This document shows, one piece after another, positions 53,862 through 64,000 of a stretch of 64,000 nt of DNA. The translations under genes were made by a program, and so were the position numbers. The notes under the pieces were generated by a model, which saw only the letters and a list, made by a program, of their open reading frames with translations, did not search any database and was not told the origin of the DNA. The DNA is from Heracleum sosnowskyi (lineage: Eukaryota; Streptophyta; Magnoliopsida; Apiales; Apiaceae): assembly GCA_030848705.1 (NCBI GenBank), contig CM061238.1, positions 61,171,133 to 61,235,132 of the forward strand, in the 5' to 3' direction. The number at the start of each line of letters is the position of its first letter. Positions within the stretch are counted from its first letter, which is position 1.

Positions 53862-56800
53862 TATAAACCCATAGGGTCAAACTACGAGAAAATATCCACA
53901 AAATGGCCCGCTTCAATTTTCCCCCATTTTCCTTGTATAGCTCCCTTTAGAGGTAAACGTAATCGGGCGTCCCCTGATATCTGCTCCGATTCAGGCACGG
54001 ACAGCTCCAAATGAAGTTTTCTGTAATTCTATAAACCCATAGGGTCGAACTACGAGAAAATATCCACAAAATGGCCCGCTTCAATTTTTCCCCATTTTCC
54101 TTGTATAGCTCCCTTTAGAGGTAAACGTAATCGGGCGTCCCCTGGTATCTGCTCCGATTCAGGCACGGACAGCTCCAAATGAAGTTTTCTGTAATTCTAT
54201 AAACCCATAGGGTCAAACTACGAGAAAATATCCACAAAATGGCCCGCTTCAATTTTTCCCCATTTTCCTTGTATAGCTCCCTTTATAGGTAAACGTAATC
54301 GGGCGTCCCCTGGTATCTGCTCCGATTCAGGCACGGACAGCTCCAAATGAAGTTTTCTGCAATTCTATAAACCCATAGGGTCAAACTACGAGAAAATATC
54401 CACAAAATGGCCCGCTTCAATTTTCCCCCATTTTCCTTGTATAGCCCCCTTTAGAGGTAAACGTAATCGGGCGTCCCCTGGTATTTGCTCCGATTCAGGC
54501 ACGGACAGCTCCAAATGAAGTTTTCTGTAATTCTATAAACCCATAGGGTCAAACTACGAGAAAATATCCACAAAATGGCCCGCTTCAATTTTCCCCCATT
54601 TTCCTTGTATAGCTCCCTTTAGAGGTAAACGTAATCGGGCGTCCCCTGGTATCTGCTCCGATTCAGGCACGGACAACTCCAAATGAAGTTTTCTGTAATT
54701 CTATAAACCCATAGGGTCAAACTACGAGAAAATATCCACAAAATGGCCTGCTTCAATTTTTCCCCATTTTCCTTGTACAGCTCACTTTAGAGGTAAACGT
54801 AATCGGGCATCCCCTGGTATCTGCTCCGATTCAGGCACGGACAGCTCCAAATGAAGTTTTCTGCAATTCTATAAACCCATAGGGTCAAACTACGAGAAAA
54901 TATCCACAAAATTGCCCGCTTCAATTTTTCCCCATTTTCCTTGTATAGCTCCCTTTAGAGGTAAACGTAATCGGGCGTCCCCTGGTATCTGCTCCGATTC
55001 AGGCAGAGACAGCTCCAAATGAAGTTTTCTGTAATTCTATAAACCCATAGGGTCAAACTACGAGAAAATATCCACAAAATGGTCCGCTTCAATTTTTCCC
55101 CATTTTCCTTGTATAGCTCCCTTTAGAGGTAAACGTAATCGGGCGTCGCCTGGTATCTGCTCCGATTCAGGCACGGACAGCTCCAAATGAAGTTTTCTGC
55201 AATTCTATAAACCCATAGGGTCAAACTACGAGAAAATATCCACAAAATGGCCCGCTTCAATTTTCCCCCATTTTCCTTGTATAGCTCCCTTTAGAGGTAA
55301 ACGTAATCGGGCGTCCCCTGATATCTGCTCCGATTCAGGCACGGACAGCTCCAAATGAAGTTTTCTGTAATTCTATAAACCCATAGGGTCGAACTACGAG
55401 AAAATATCCACAAAATGGCCCGCTTCAATTTTTCCCCATTTTCCTTGTATAGCTCCCTTTAGAGGTAAACGTAATCGGGCGTCCCCTGGTATCTGCTCCG
55501 ATTCAGGCAGAGACAGCTCCAAATGAAGTTTTCTGTAATTCTATAAACCCATAGGGTCAAACTACGAGAAAATATCCACAAAATTGCCGGCTTCAATTTT
55601 TCCCCATTTTCCATGTATAGCTCCCTTTATAGGTAAACGTAATCGGGCGTCCCCTGGTATGTGCTCCGATTCAGGCACGGACAGCTCCAAATGAAGTTTT
55701 CTGCAATTCTATAAACAAATAGGGTCAAACAACGAGAAAATATCCACAAAATGGCCCGCTTCAATTTTCCCCCATTTTCCTTGTATAGCCCCCTTTAGAG
55801 GTAAACGTAATCGGGCGTCCCCTGGTATCTGCTCCGATTCAGGCACGGACAGCTCCAAATGAAGTTTTCTGTAATTCTATAAACCCATAGGGTCAAACTA
55901 CGAGAAAATATCCACAAAATGGCCCGCTTCAATTTTTCCCCATTTTCCTTGTATAGCTCCCTTTACAGGTAAACGTAATCGGGCGTCCCCTGGTATCTGC
56001 TCCGATTCAGGCACGGACAGCTCCAAATGAAGTTTTCTGCAATTCTATAAACCCATAGGGTCAAACTACGAGAAAATATCCACAAAATGGCCCGCTTCAA
56101 TTTTCCCCCATTTTCCTTGTATAGCCCCCTTTAGAGGTAAACGTAATCGGGCGTCCCCTGGTATCTGCTCCGATTCAGGCACGGACAGCTCCAAATGAAG
56201 TTTTCTGTAATTCTATAAACCCATAGGGTCAAACTACGAGAAAATATCCACAAAATGGCCCGCTTCAATTTTCCCCCATTTTCCTTGTATAGCTCCCTTT
56301 AGAGGTAAACGTAATCGGGCGTCCCCTGGTATCTGCTCCGATTCAGGCACGGACAACTCCAAATGAAGTTTTCTGTAATTCTATAAACCCATAGGGTCAA
56401 ACTACGAGAAAATATCCACAAAATGGCCCGCTTCAATTTTCCCCCATTTTCCTTGTATAGCTCCCTTTAGAGGTAAACGTAATCGGGCGTCCCCTGATAT
56501 CTGCTCCGATTCAGGCACGGACAGCTCCAAATGAAGTTTTCTGTAATTCTATAAACCCATAGGGTCGAACTACGAGAAAATATCCACAAAATGGCCCGCT
56601 TCAATTTTTCCCCATTTTCCTTGTATAGCTCCCTTTAGAGGTAAACGTAATCGGGCGTCCCCTGGTATCTGCTCCGATTCAGGCACGGACAGCTCCAAAT
56701 GAAGTTTTCTGTAATTCTATAAACCCATAGGGTCAAACTACGAGAAAATATCCACAAAATGGCCCGCTTCAATTTTCCCCCATTTTCCTTGTATAGCTCC

Positions 56801-58901
56801 CTTTAGAGGTAAACGTAATCGGGCGTCCCCTGGTATCTGCTCCGATTCAGGCACGGACAGCTCCAAATGAAGTTTTCTGCAATTCTATAAACCCATAGGG
56901 TCAAACTACGAGAAAATATCCACAAAAATGCCCGCTTCAATTTTTCCCCATTTTCCTTGTATAGCTCCCTTTAGAGGTAAACGTAATCGGGCGTCCCCTG
57001 GTATCTGCTCCGATTCAGGCAGAGACAACTCCAAATGAAGTTTTCTGTAATTCTATAAACCCATAGGGTCAAACTACGAGAAAATATCCACAAAATGGCC
57101 CGCTTCAATTTTCCCCCATTTTCCTTGTATAGCTCCCTTTAGAGGTAAACGTAATCGGGCGTCCCCTGATATCTGCTCCGATTCAGGCACGGACAGCTCC
57201 AAATGAAGTTTTCTGTAATTCTATAAACCCATAGGGTCGAACTACGAGAAAATATCCACAAAATGGCCCGCTTCAATTTTTCCCCATTTTCCTTGTATAG
57301 CTCCCTTTAGAGGTAAACGTAATCGGGCGTCCCCTGGTATCTGCTCCGATTCAGGCACGGACAGCTCCAAATGAAGTTTTCTGTAATTCTATAAACCCAT
57401 AGGGTCAAACTACGAGAAAATATCCACAAAATGGCCCGCTTCAATTTTTCCCCATTTTCCTTGTATAGCTCCCTTTATAGGTAAACGTAATCGGGCGTCC
57501 CCTGGTATCTGCTCCGATTCAGGCACGGACAGCTCCAAATGAAGTTTTCTGCAATTCTATAAACCCATAGGGTCAAACTACGAGAAAATATCCACAAAAT
57601 GGCCCGCTTCAATTTTCCCCCATTTTCCTTGTATAGCCCCCTTTAGAGGTAAACGTAATCGGGCGTCCCCTGGTATTTGCTCCGATTCAGGCACGGACAG
57701 CTCCAAATGAAGTTTTCTGTAATTCTATAAACCCATAGGGTCAAACTACGAGAAAATATCCACAAAATGGCCCGCTTCAATTTTCCCCCATTTTCCTTGT
57801 ATAGCTCCCTTTAGAGGTAAACGTAATCGGGCGTCCCCTGGTATCTGCTCCGATTCAGGCACGGACAACTCCAAATGAAGTTTTCTGTAATTCTATAAAC
57901 CCATAGGGTCAAACTACGAGAAAATATCCACAAAATGGCCTGCTTCAATTTTTCCCCATTTTCCTTGTACAGCTCACTTTAGAGGTAAACGTAATCGGGC
58001 ATCCCCTGGTATCTGCTCCGATTCAGGCACGGACAGCTCCAAATGAAGTTTTCTGCAATTCTATAAACCCATAGGGTCAAACTACGAGAAAATATCCACA
58101 AAATTGCCCGCTTCAATTTTTCCCCATTTTCCTTGTATAGCTCCCTTTAGAGGTAAACGTAATCGGGCGTCCCCTGGTATCTGCTCCGATTCAGGCAGAG
58201 ACAGCTCCAAATGAAGTTTTCTGTAATTCTATAAACCCATAGGGTCAAACTACGAGAAAATATCCACAAAATGGTCCGCTTCAATTTTTCCCCATTTTCC
58301 TTGTATAGCTCCCTTTAGAGGTAAACGTAATCGGGCGTCGCCTGGTATCTGCTCCGATTCAGGCACGGACAGCTCCAAATGAAGTTTTCTGCAATTCTAT
58401 AAACCCATAGGGTCAAACTACGAGAAAATATCCACAAAATGGCCCGCTTCAATTTTCCCCCATTTTCCTTGTATAGCTCCCTTTAGAGGTAAACGTAATC
58501 GGGCGTCCCCTGATATCTGCTCCGATTCAGGCACGGACAGCTCCAAATGAAGTTTTCTGTAATTCTATAAACCCATAGGGTCGAACTACGAGAAAATATC
58601 CACAAAATGGCCCGCTTCAATTTTTCCCCATTTTCCTTGTATAGCTCCCTTTAGAGGTAAACGTAATCGGGCGTCCCCTGGTATCTGCTCCGATTCAGGC
58701 AGAGACAGCTCCAAATGAAGTTTTCTGTAATTCTATAAACCCATAGGGTCAAACTACGAGAAAATATCCACAAAATTGCCGGCTTCAATTTTTCCCCATT
58801 TTCCATGTATAGCTCCCTTTATAGGTAAACGTAATCGGGCGTCCCCTGGTATGTGCTCCGATTCAGGCACGGACAGCTCCAAATGAAGTTTTCTGCAATT
58901 C
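53862..58901 (+). repeat. 19-unit (3,192-bp) higher-order repeat, right block
   Basis: Two copies with a 3,192-bp period begin inside the tail of segment B (first copy from about 52,686) and continue here (second copy from about 55,878 to about 58,940). Paired markers are: agccccc, 52,930 and 56,122; aaaaatgcc, 53,731 and 56,923; gtatttgctcc, 54,481 and 57,673; gggcgtcgcc, 55,141 and 58,333; aaattgccgg, 55,581 and 58,773. Unit 55,710-55,877 is chimeric: acaaatagg with caacgag in front, and ttttccccc with agccccc behind. This marks the joint between copies. Confidence 0.9.
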
Positions 58902-60749
58902 TATAAACAAATAGGGTCAAACAACGAGAAAATATCCACAAAATGGCCCGCTTCAATTTTTCCCCATTTTCCTTGTGAAGCTCCCTTTATAGGTAAACGT
59001 AATCGGGCGTCCCCTGGTATCTGCTCCGATTCAGGCACGGACAGCTCCAAATGAAGTTTTCTGTAATTCTATAAACCCATAGGGTCAAACTACGAGAAAA
59101 TATCCACAAAATGGCCAGCTTCAATTTTCCCCCATTTTCCTTGTATAGCTCCCTTTAGAGGTAAACGTAATCGGGCGTCCCCTGGTATCTGCTCCGATTC
59201 AGGCACGGACAGCTCCAAATGAAGTTTTCTGCAATTCTATAAACCCATAGGGTCAAACTACGAGAAAATATCCACAAAATGGCCGGCTTCAATTTTCCCA
59301 CATTTTCCTTGTATAGGTCCCTTTAGAGGTAAACGTAATCGGGCGTCCCCTGGTATCTGCTCCGATTCAGGCACGGACAGCTCCAAATGAAGTTTTCTGC
59401 AATTCTATAAACCCATAGGGTCAAACTACGAGAAAATATCCACAAAATGGCCGGCTTCAATTTTCCCACATTTTCCTTGTATAGGTCCCTTTAGAGGTAA
59501 ACGTAATCGGGCGTCCCCTGGTATCTGCTCCGATTCAGGCAGAGACAGCTCCAAATGAAGTTTTCTGTAATTCTATAAACCCATAGGGTCAAACTACGAG
59601 AAAATATCCACAAAATGGCCCGCTTCAATTTTCCCCCATTTTCCTTGTATAGCTCCCTTTAGAGGTAAACGTAATCGGGCGACCCCTGGTATCTGCTCCG
59701 ATTTAGGCACGGACAGCTCCAAATGAAGTTTTCTGTAATTCTATAAACCCATAGGGTCAAACTACGAAAAAATATCCACAAAATGGCCCGCTTCAATTTT
59801 CCCCCATTTTCCTTGTAAAGCTCCCTTTAGAGGTAAACGTAATCGGGCGTCCCCTGGTATCTGCTCCGATTCAGGCACGGACAGCTCCAAATGAAGTTTT
59901 CTGTAATTCTATAAACCCATAGGGTCAAAGTACGAGAAAATATCCACAAAATGGCCCGCTTCAATTTTTCCCCATTTTCCTTGTATAGCTCCCTTTAGAG
60001 GTAAACGTAATCGGGCGTCCCCTGGTATCTGCTCCGATTCAGGCACGGACAGCTTCAAATGAAGTTTTCTGCAATTCTATATACCCATAGGGTCAAACTA
60101 CGAGAAAATATCCACAAAATGGCCCGCTTCAATTTTTCCCCATTTTTCTTGTATAGCTCCCTTTAGAGGTAAACGTAATCGGGCGTCCCCTGGTATCTGC
60201 TCCGATTCAGGCACAGACAGCTCCAAATGAAGTTTTCTGCAATTATATAAATCCATAGGGTCAAACTACGAGAAAATATCCACAAAATGGCCCGCTTCAA
60301 TTTTCCCCCATTTTCCTTGTATAGCTCCCTTTAGAGGTAAACGTAATCGGGCGTCCCCTGGTATCTGCTCCGATTCAGGCACGGACAGCTCCAAATGAAG
60401 TTTTCTGTAATTCTATAAACCCATAGGGTCAAACTACGAGAAAATATCCACAAAATGGCCCGCTTCAATTTTCCCCCATTTTCCTTGTATAGCTCCCTTT
60501 AGAGGTAAACGTAATCGGGCGTCCCCTGATATCTGCTCCGATTCAGGCACGGACAACTCCAAATGAAGTTTTCTGTAATTCTATAAACCCATAGGGTCGA
60601 ACTACGAGAAAATATCCACAAAATGGCCCGCTTCAATTTTTCCCCATTTTTCTTGTATAGCTCCCTTTAGAGGTAAACGTAATCGGGCGTCCCCTGGTAT
60701 CTGCTCCGATTCAGGCACAGACAGCTCCAAATGAAGTTTTCTGCAATTA
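58902..60749 (+). repeat. Diverged copy of the 28.4-30.0 kb unit order
   Basis: Unit order here parallels segment A from 28,359: acaaatagg with caacgag; a plain unit (here ccagctt); a cccacatt type; gcgacccc (59,574); gtaaagctcc (59,742); caaagtacg (59,910); tttttcttg with cacaga (60,078); a plain unit; gatatc (60,414); gtcgaac (60,582). Changes absent from A and B include gtgaagctcc near 58,976, gatttagg near 59,701, cgaaaaaat near 59,766 and tatatacccat at 60,078. It is therefore an older copy than the A/B pair. Unit 60,582-60,749 joins a gtcgaac front to a tttttcttg and cacaga back, another hybrid. Confidence 0.8.
59238..59573 (+). repeat. Single-unit tandem duplication
   Basis: Two adjacent units share the rare combination ccggcttc, ttttcccacatt and taggtccc (59,238-59,405 and 59,406-59,573). 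The second ends with cagaga and ctgta while the first has cacgga and ctgca, as the preceding unit does. The duplication therefore appears to have joined a neighbour's tail to the new copy. It is the smallest duplication step visible in the window. Confidence 0.85.
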
Positions 60750-63700
60750 TATAAACCCATAGGGTCAAACTACGAGAAAATATCCACAAAATGGCCCGCT
60801 TCAATTTTTCCCCATTTTCCTTGTATAGCTCCCTTTAGAGGTAAACGTAATCGGGCGTCCCCTGGTATCTGCTCCGATTCAGGCACGGACAGCTCCAAAT
60901 GAAGTTTTCTGTAATTCTATAAACCCATAGGGTCAAACTACGAGAAAATATCCACAAAATGGCCCGCTTCAATTTTCCCCCATTTTCCTTGTATAGCTCC
61001 CTTTAGAGGTAAACGTAATCGGGCGTCCCCTGGTATCTGCTCCGATTCAGGCACGGACAGCTCCAAATGAAGTTTTCTGTAATTCTATAAATCCATAGGG
61101 TCAAACTACGAGAAAATATCCACAAAATGGCCCGCTTCAATTTTTCCCCATTTTCCTTGTATAGCTCCCTTTATAGGTAAACGTAATCGGGCGTCCCCTG
61201 GTATCTGCTCCGATTCAGGCACGGACAGCTCCAAATGAAGTTTTCTGCAATTCTATAAACCCATAGGGTCAAACTACGAGAAAATATCCACAAAATGGCC
61301 AGCTTCAATTTTCCCCCATTTTCCTTGTATAGCTCCCTTTAGAGGTAAACGTAATCGGGCGTCCCCTGGTATCTGCTCCGATTCAGGCACGGACAGCTCC
61401 AAATGAAGTTTTCTGTAATTCTATAAACCCATAGGGTCAAACTACGAGAAAATATCCACAAAATGGCCTGCTTCAATTTTTCCCCATTTTCCTTGTACAG
61501 CTCACTTTAGAGGTAAACGTAATCGGGCATCCCCTGGTATCTGCTCCGATTCAGGCACGGACAGCTCCAAATGAAGTTTTCTGTAATTCTATAAACCCAT
61601 AGGGTCAAACTACGAGAAAATATCCACAAAATGGCCCGCTTCAATTTTTCCCCATTTTCCTTGTATAGCTCCCTTTATAGGTAAACGTAATCGGGCGTCC
61701 CCTGGTATGTGCTCCGATTCAGGCACGGACAGCTTCAAATGAAGTTTTCTGCAATTCTATAAACCCATAGGGTCAAACTCCGAGAAAATATCCACAAAAT
61801 GGCCCGCTTCAATTTTTCCCCATTTTCCTTGTATAGCTCCCTTTAGAGGTAAACGTAATCGGGCGTCCCCTGGTATCTGCTCCGATTCAGGCACAGACAG
61901 CTTCAAATGAAGTTTTCTACAATTCTATAAATCCATAGGGTCAAACTATGAGAAAATATCCACAAAATGGCCCGCTTCAATTTTTCCCCATTTTCCTTGT
62001 ATAGCTCCCTTTATAGGTAAACGTAATCGGGCGTCCCCTGGTATCTGCTCCGATTCAGGCACGGACAGCTCCAAATGAAGTTTTCTGTAATTCTATAAAC
62101 CCATAGGGTCAAACTACGAGAAAATATCCACAAAATGGCCCGCTTCAATTTTTCCCCATTTTCCTTGTATAGCTCCCTTTAGAGGTAAACGTAATCGGGC
62201 GTCCCCTGGTATCTGCTCCGATTCAGGCAGAGACAGCTCCAAATGAAGTTTTCTGTAATTCTATAAACCCATAGGGTCAAACTACGAGAAAATATCCACA
62301 AAATGGCCCGCTTCAATTTTCCCCCATTTTCCTTGTATAGCTCCCTTTAGAGGTAAACGTAATCGGGCGTCCCCTGGTATCTGCTCCGATTCAGGCACGG
62401 ACAGCTCCAAATGAAGTTTTCTGTAATTCTATAAACCCATAGGGTCAAACTACGAGAAAATATCCACAAAATGGCCCGCTTCAATTTTCCCCCATTTTCC
62501 TTGTATAGCTCCCTTTATAGGTAAACGTAATCGGGCGTCCCCTGATATCTGCTCCGATTCAGGCACGGACAGCTCCAAATGAAGTTTTCTGTAATTCTAT
62601 AAACCCATAAGGTCGAACTACGAGAAAATATCCACAAAATGGCCCGCTTCAATTTTTCCCCATTTTCCTTGTATAGCTCCCTTTAGAGGTAAACGTAATC
62701 GGGCGTCCCCTGGTATCTGCTCCGATTCAGGCACGGACAGCTCCAAATGAAGTTTTCTGTAATTCTATAAACCCATAGGGTCAAACTACGAGAAAATATC
62801 CACAAAATGGCCCGCTTCAATTTTTCCCCATTTTCCTTGTATAGCTCCCTTTATAGGTAAACGTAATCGGGCGTCCCCTGGTATCTGCTCCGATTCAGGC
62901 ACGGACAGCTCCAAATGAAGTTTTCTGCAATTCTATAAACCCATAGGGTCAAACTACGAGAAAATATCCACAAAATGGCCCGCTTCAATTTTCCCACATT
63001 TTCCTTGTATAGCTCCCTTTAGAGGTAAACGTAATCGGGCGTCCCCTGGTATCTGCTCCGATTCAGGCAGAGACAGCTCCAAATGAAGTTTTCTGTAATT
63101 CTATAAACCCATAGGGTCAAACTACCAGAAAATATCCACAAAATGGCCCGCTTCAATTTTCCCCCATTTTCCTTGTATAGCTCCCTTTAGAGGTAAACGT
63201 AATCGGGCGTCCCCTGGTATCTGCTCCGATTCAGGCACGGACAGCTCCAAATTAAGTTTTCTGCAATTCTATAAACCCATAGGGTCAAACTACGAGAAAA
63301 TATACACAAAATGGCCCGCTTCAATTTCCCCCCATTTTCCTTGTATAGCTCCCTTTAGAGGTAAACGTAATCGGGCGTCCCCTGGTATCTGCTCCGATTC
63401 AGGCACGGACAGCTCCAAATGAAGTTTTCTGTAATTCTATAAACCCATAGGGTCAAACTACGAGAAAATATCCACAAAATGGCCCGCTTCAATTTTCCCC
63501 CATTTTCCTTGTATAGCTCCCTTTAGAGGTAAACGTAATCGGGCGTCCCCTGGTATCTGCTCCGATTCAGGCACGGACAGCTCCAAATGAAGTTTTCTGT
63601 AATTCTATAAACCCATAGGGTCAAACTACGAGAAAATATCCACAAATTGGCCTGCTTCAATTTTTCCCCATTTTTCTTGTACAACTCACTTTAGAGGTAA

Positions 63701-64000
63701 ACGTAATCGGGCATCCCCTGGTATCTGCTCCGATTCAGGCACGGACAGCTCCAAATGAAGTTTTCTGTAATTCTATAAACCCATAGGGTCAAACTACGAG
63801 AAAATATCCACAAAATGGACCGCTTCAATTTCCCCCCATTTTCCTTGTATAGCTCCCTTTAGAGGTAAACGTAATCGGGCGTCCCCTGGTATGTGCTCCG
63901 ATTCCGGCACGGACAGCTTCAAATGAAGTTTTCTGCAATTCTATAAACCCATAGGGTCAAACTACGAGAAAATATCCACAAAATGGCCCACTTCAATTTT
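60750..64000 (+). repeat. Right-edge mosaic units, 19 full plus a 59-bp partial unit
   Basis: These units continue the 168-bp array with a less regular order. Recognisable pieces include tacagctcac with gcatcc (61,422), tatgtg with gcttc (61,590), cataaggtcgaac (62,598), cccacatt with cagaga (62,934), ctaccag (63,102, also seen at 337), atatac with tttcccccc (63,270), aaattgg with tacaactcac (63,606), ggaccg with gattccgg (63,774), and the partial unit from 63,942. The last six follow the type order of the left block, suggesting an older, little-homogenised copy of the basic repeat. The array runs past the right edge. Confidence 0.8.

Larger units (their letters stand above)
1..64000 (+). repeat. 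168-bp tandem satellite array (entire window)
   Basis: The window is wholly filled by a 168-bp unit repeated head to tail in one orientation, with no interruption by other sequence. I place unit boundaries at the recurring tataaaccca. There are 381 full units and a 59-bp partial unit at 63,942-64,000. About 363 units are exactly 168 bp; 18 carry deletions of 1, 2, 5 or 10 bp that sum to 67 bases, and the coordinates then close exactly. The consensus is about 44% GC with 7 CpG sites. Known biology: units of nucleosome size (about 150-180 bp) in long homogeneous arrays are typical of eukaryotic centromeric and pericentromeric satellites. That this array is centromeric is inference; sequence alone cannot show it. 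I do not recognise the family. No gene-sized open frame, tRNA, rRNA or transposon was seen. Confidence 0.98.

Noticed and set aside
1..64000. CRISPR array
   Set aside because: There are no unique spacers between repeats; the entire 168 bp recurs, and the unit is far longer than a CRISPR repeat-spacer pair.
1..64000. CENP-B box
   Set aside because: Only half-matches exist: AATCGGG at unit positions 100-106 and, on the minus strand, AAGCGGG at 46-52 fit the ANNCGGG half, but the TTCG half is absent in both (about 6 and 5 of the 9 key bases). I would not call a functional box.
1..64000. TATA box or promoter at TATAAA in each unit
   Set aside because: TATAAA recurs every 168 bp as part of the repeat and no gene follows. 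Satellite transcription is possible but nothing here supports a specific promoter.
1..64000. Transposon-derived or subtelomeric tandem repeat
   Set aside because: No inverted terminal repeats, target-site duplications, transposase or reverse transcriptase fragments, or short telomere-like motifs are visible. Origin from an element cannot be excluded but has no support in this window.

Overview
The whole 64,000-bp window is one uninterrupted, head-to-tail satellite DNA array. The repeat unit is 168 bp, all copies point the same way, and I count 381 complete units plus a 59-bp partial unit at the right edge. The count closes exactly: 381 x 168 = 64,008, less 67 bases lost in 18 deletion-bearing units, puts the last unit start at 63,942, where it is found. 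I see no protein gene, RNA gene, transposon, CRISPR array or unique sequence anywhere. A megabase-scale-looking, gene-free array of nucleosome-sized units arranged in higher-order repeats points to a eukaryotic chromosome, most likely centromeric or pericentromeric heterochromatin (inference). I do not recognise the satellite family and cannot name the species; a plant or an animal would both fit. Consensus GC is about 44% (74 of 168), with C well above G (44 to 30) on this strand.

Layout. (1) 1-11,922: 71 units in rearranged copies of a higher-order repeat (HOR) with an underlying order of about 15 recognisable unit types. (2) Segment A, 11,923-32,222: 121 units, 20,300 bp. (3) Segment B, 32,223-53,861: 129 units, 21,639 bp. 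It is a directly adjacent second copy of segment A with roughly twenty single-base differences seen by eye, so the tandem duplication of about 20 kb is recent. (4) 53,862-64,000: 60 units plus the partial one, holding a 19-unit tandem repeat and then a more diverged mosaic.

Inside these segments, smaller tandem duplications are nested at many sizes: 1 unit (168 bp), 3 (504), 4 (672), 5 (840), 6 (1,008), 11 (1,848), 13 (2,179), 14 (2,352), 15 (2,514), 19 (3,192) and 26 (4,357). Nearly all are whole numbers of units, corrected for known small deletions. At several duplication joints a chimeric unit can be seen whose front matches one type and whose back matches another, as expected from unequal crossover or replication slippage in register. 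The window therefore reads as a layered record of satellite expansion and homogenisation. It shows nothing that looks like a new gene system; the interest lies in the array architecture, a deletion-prone 17-bp window in the unit, and variant positions that fall largely at CpG sites.
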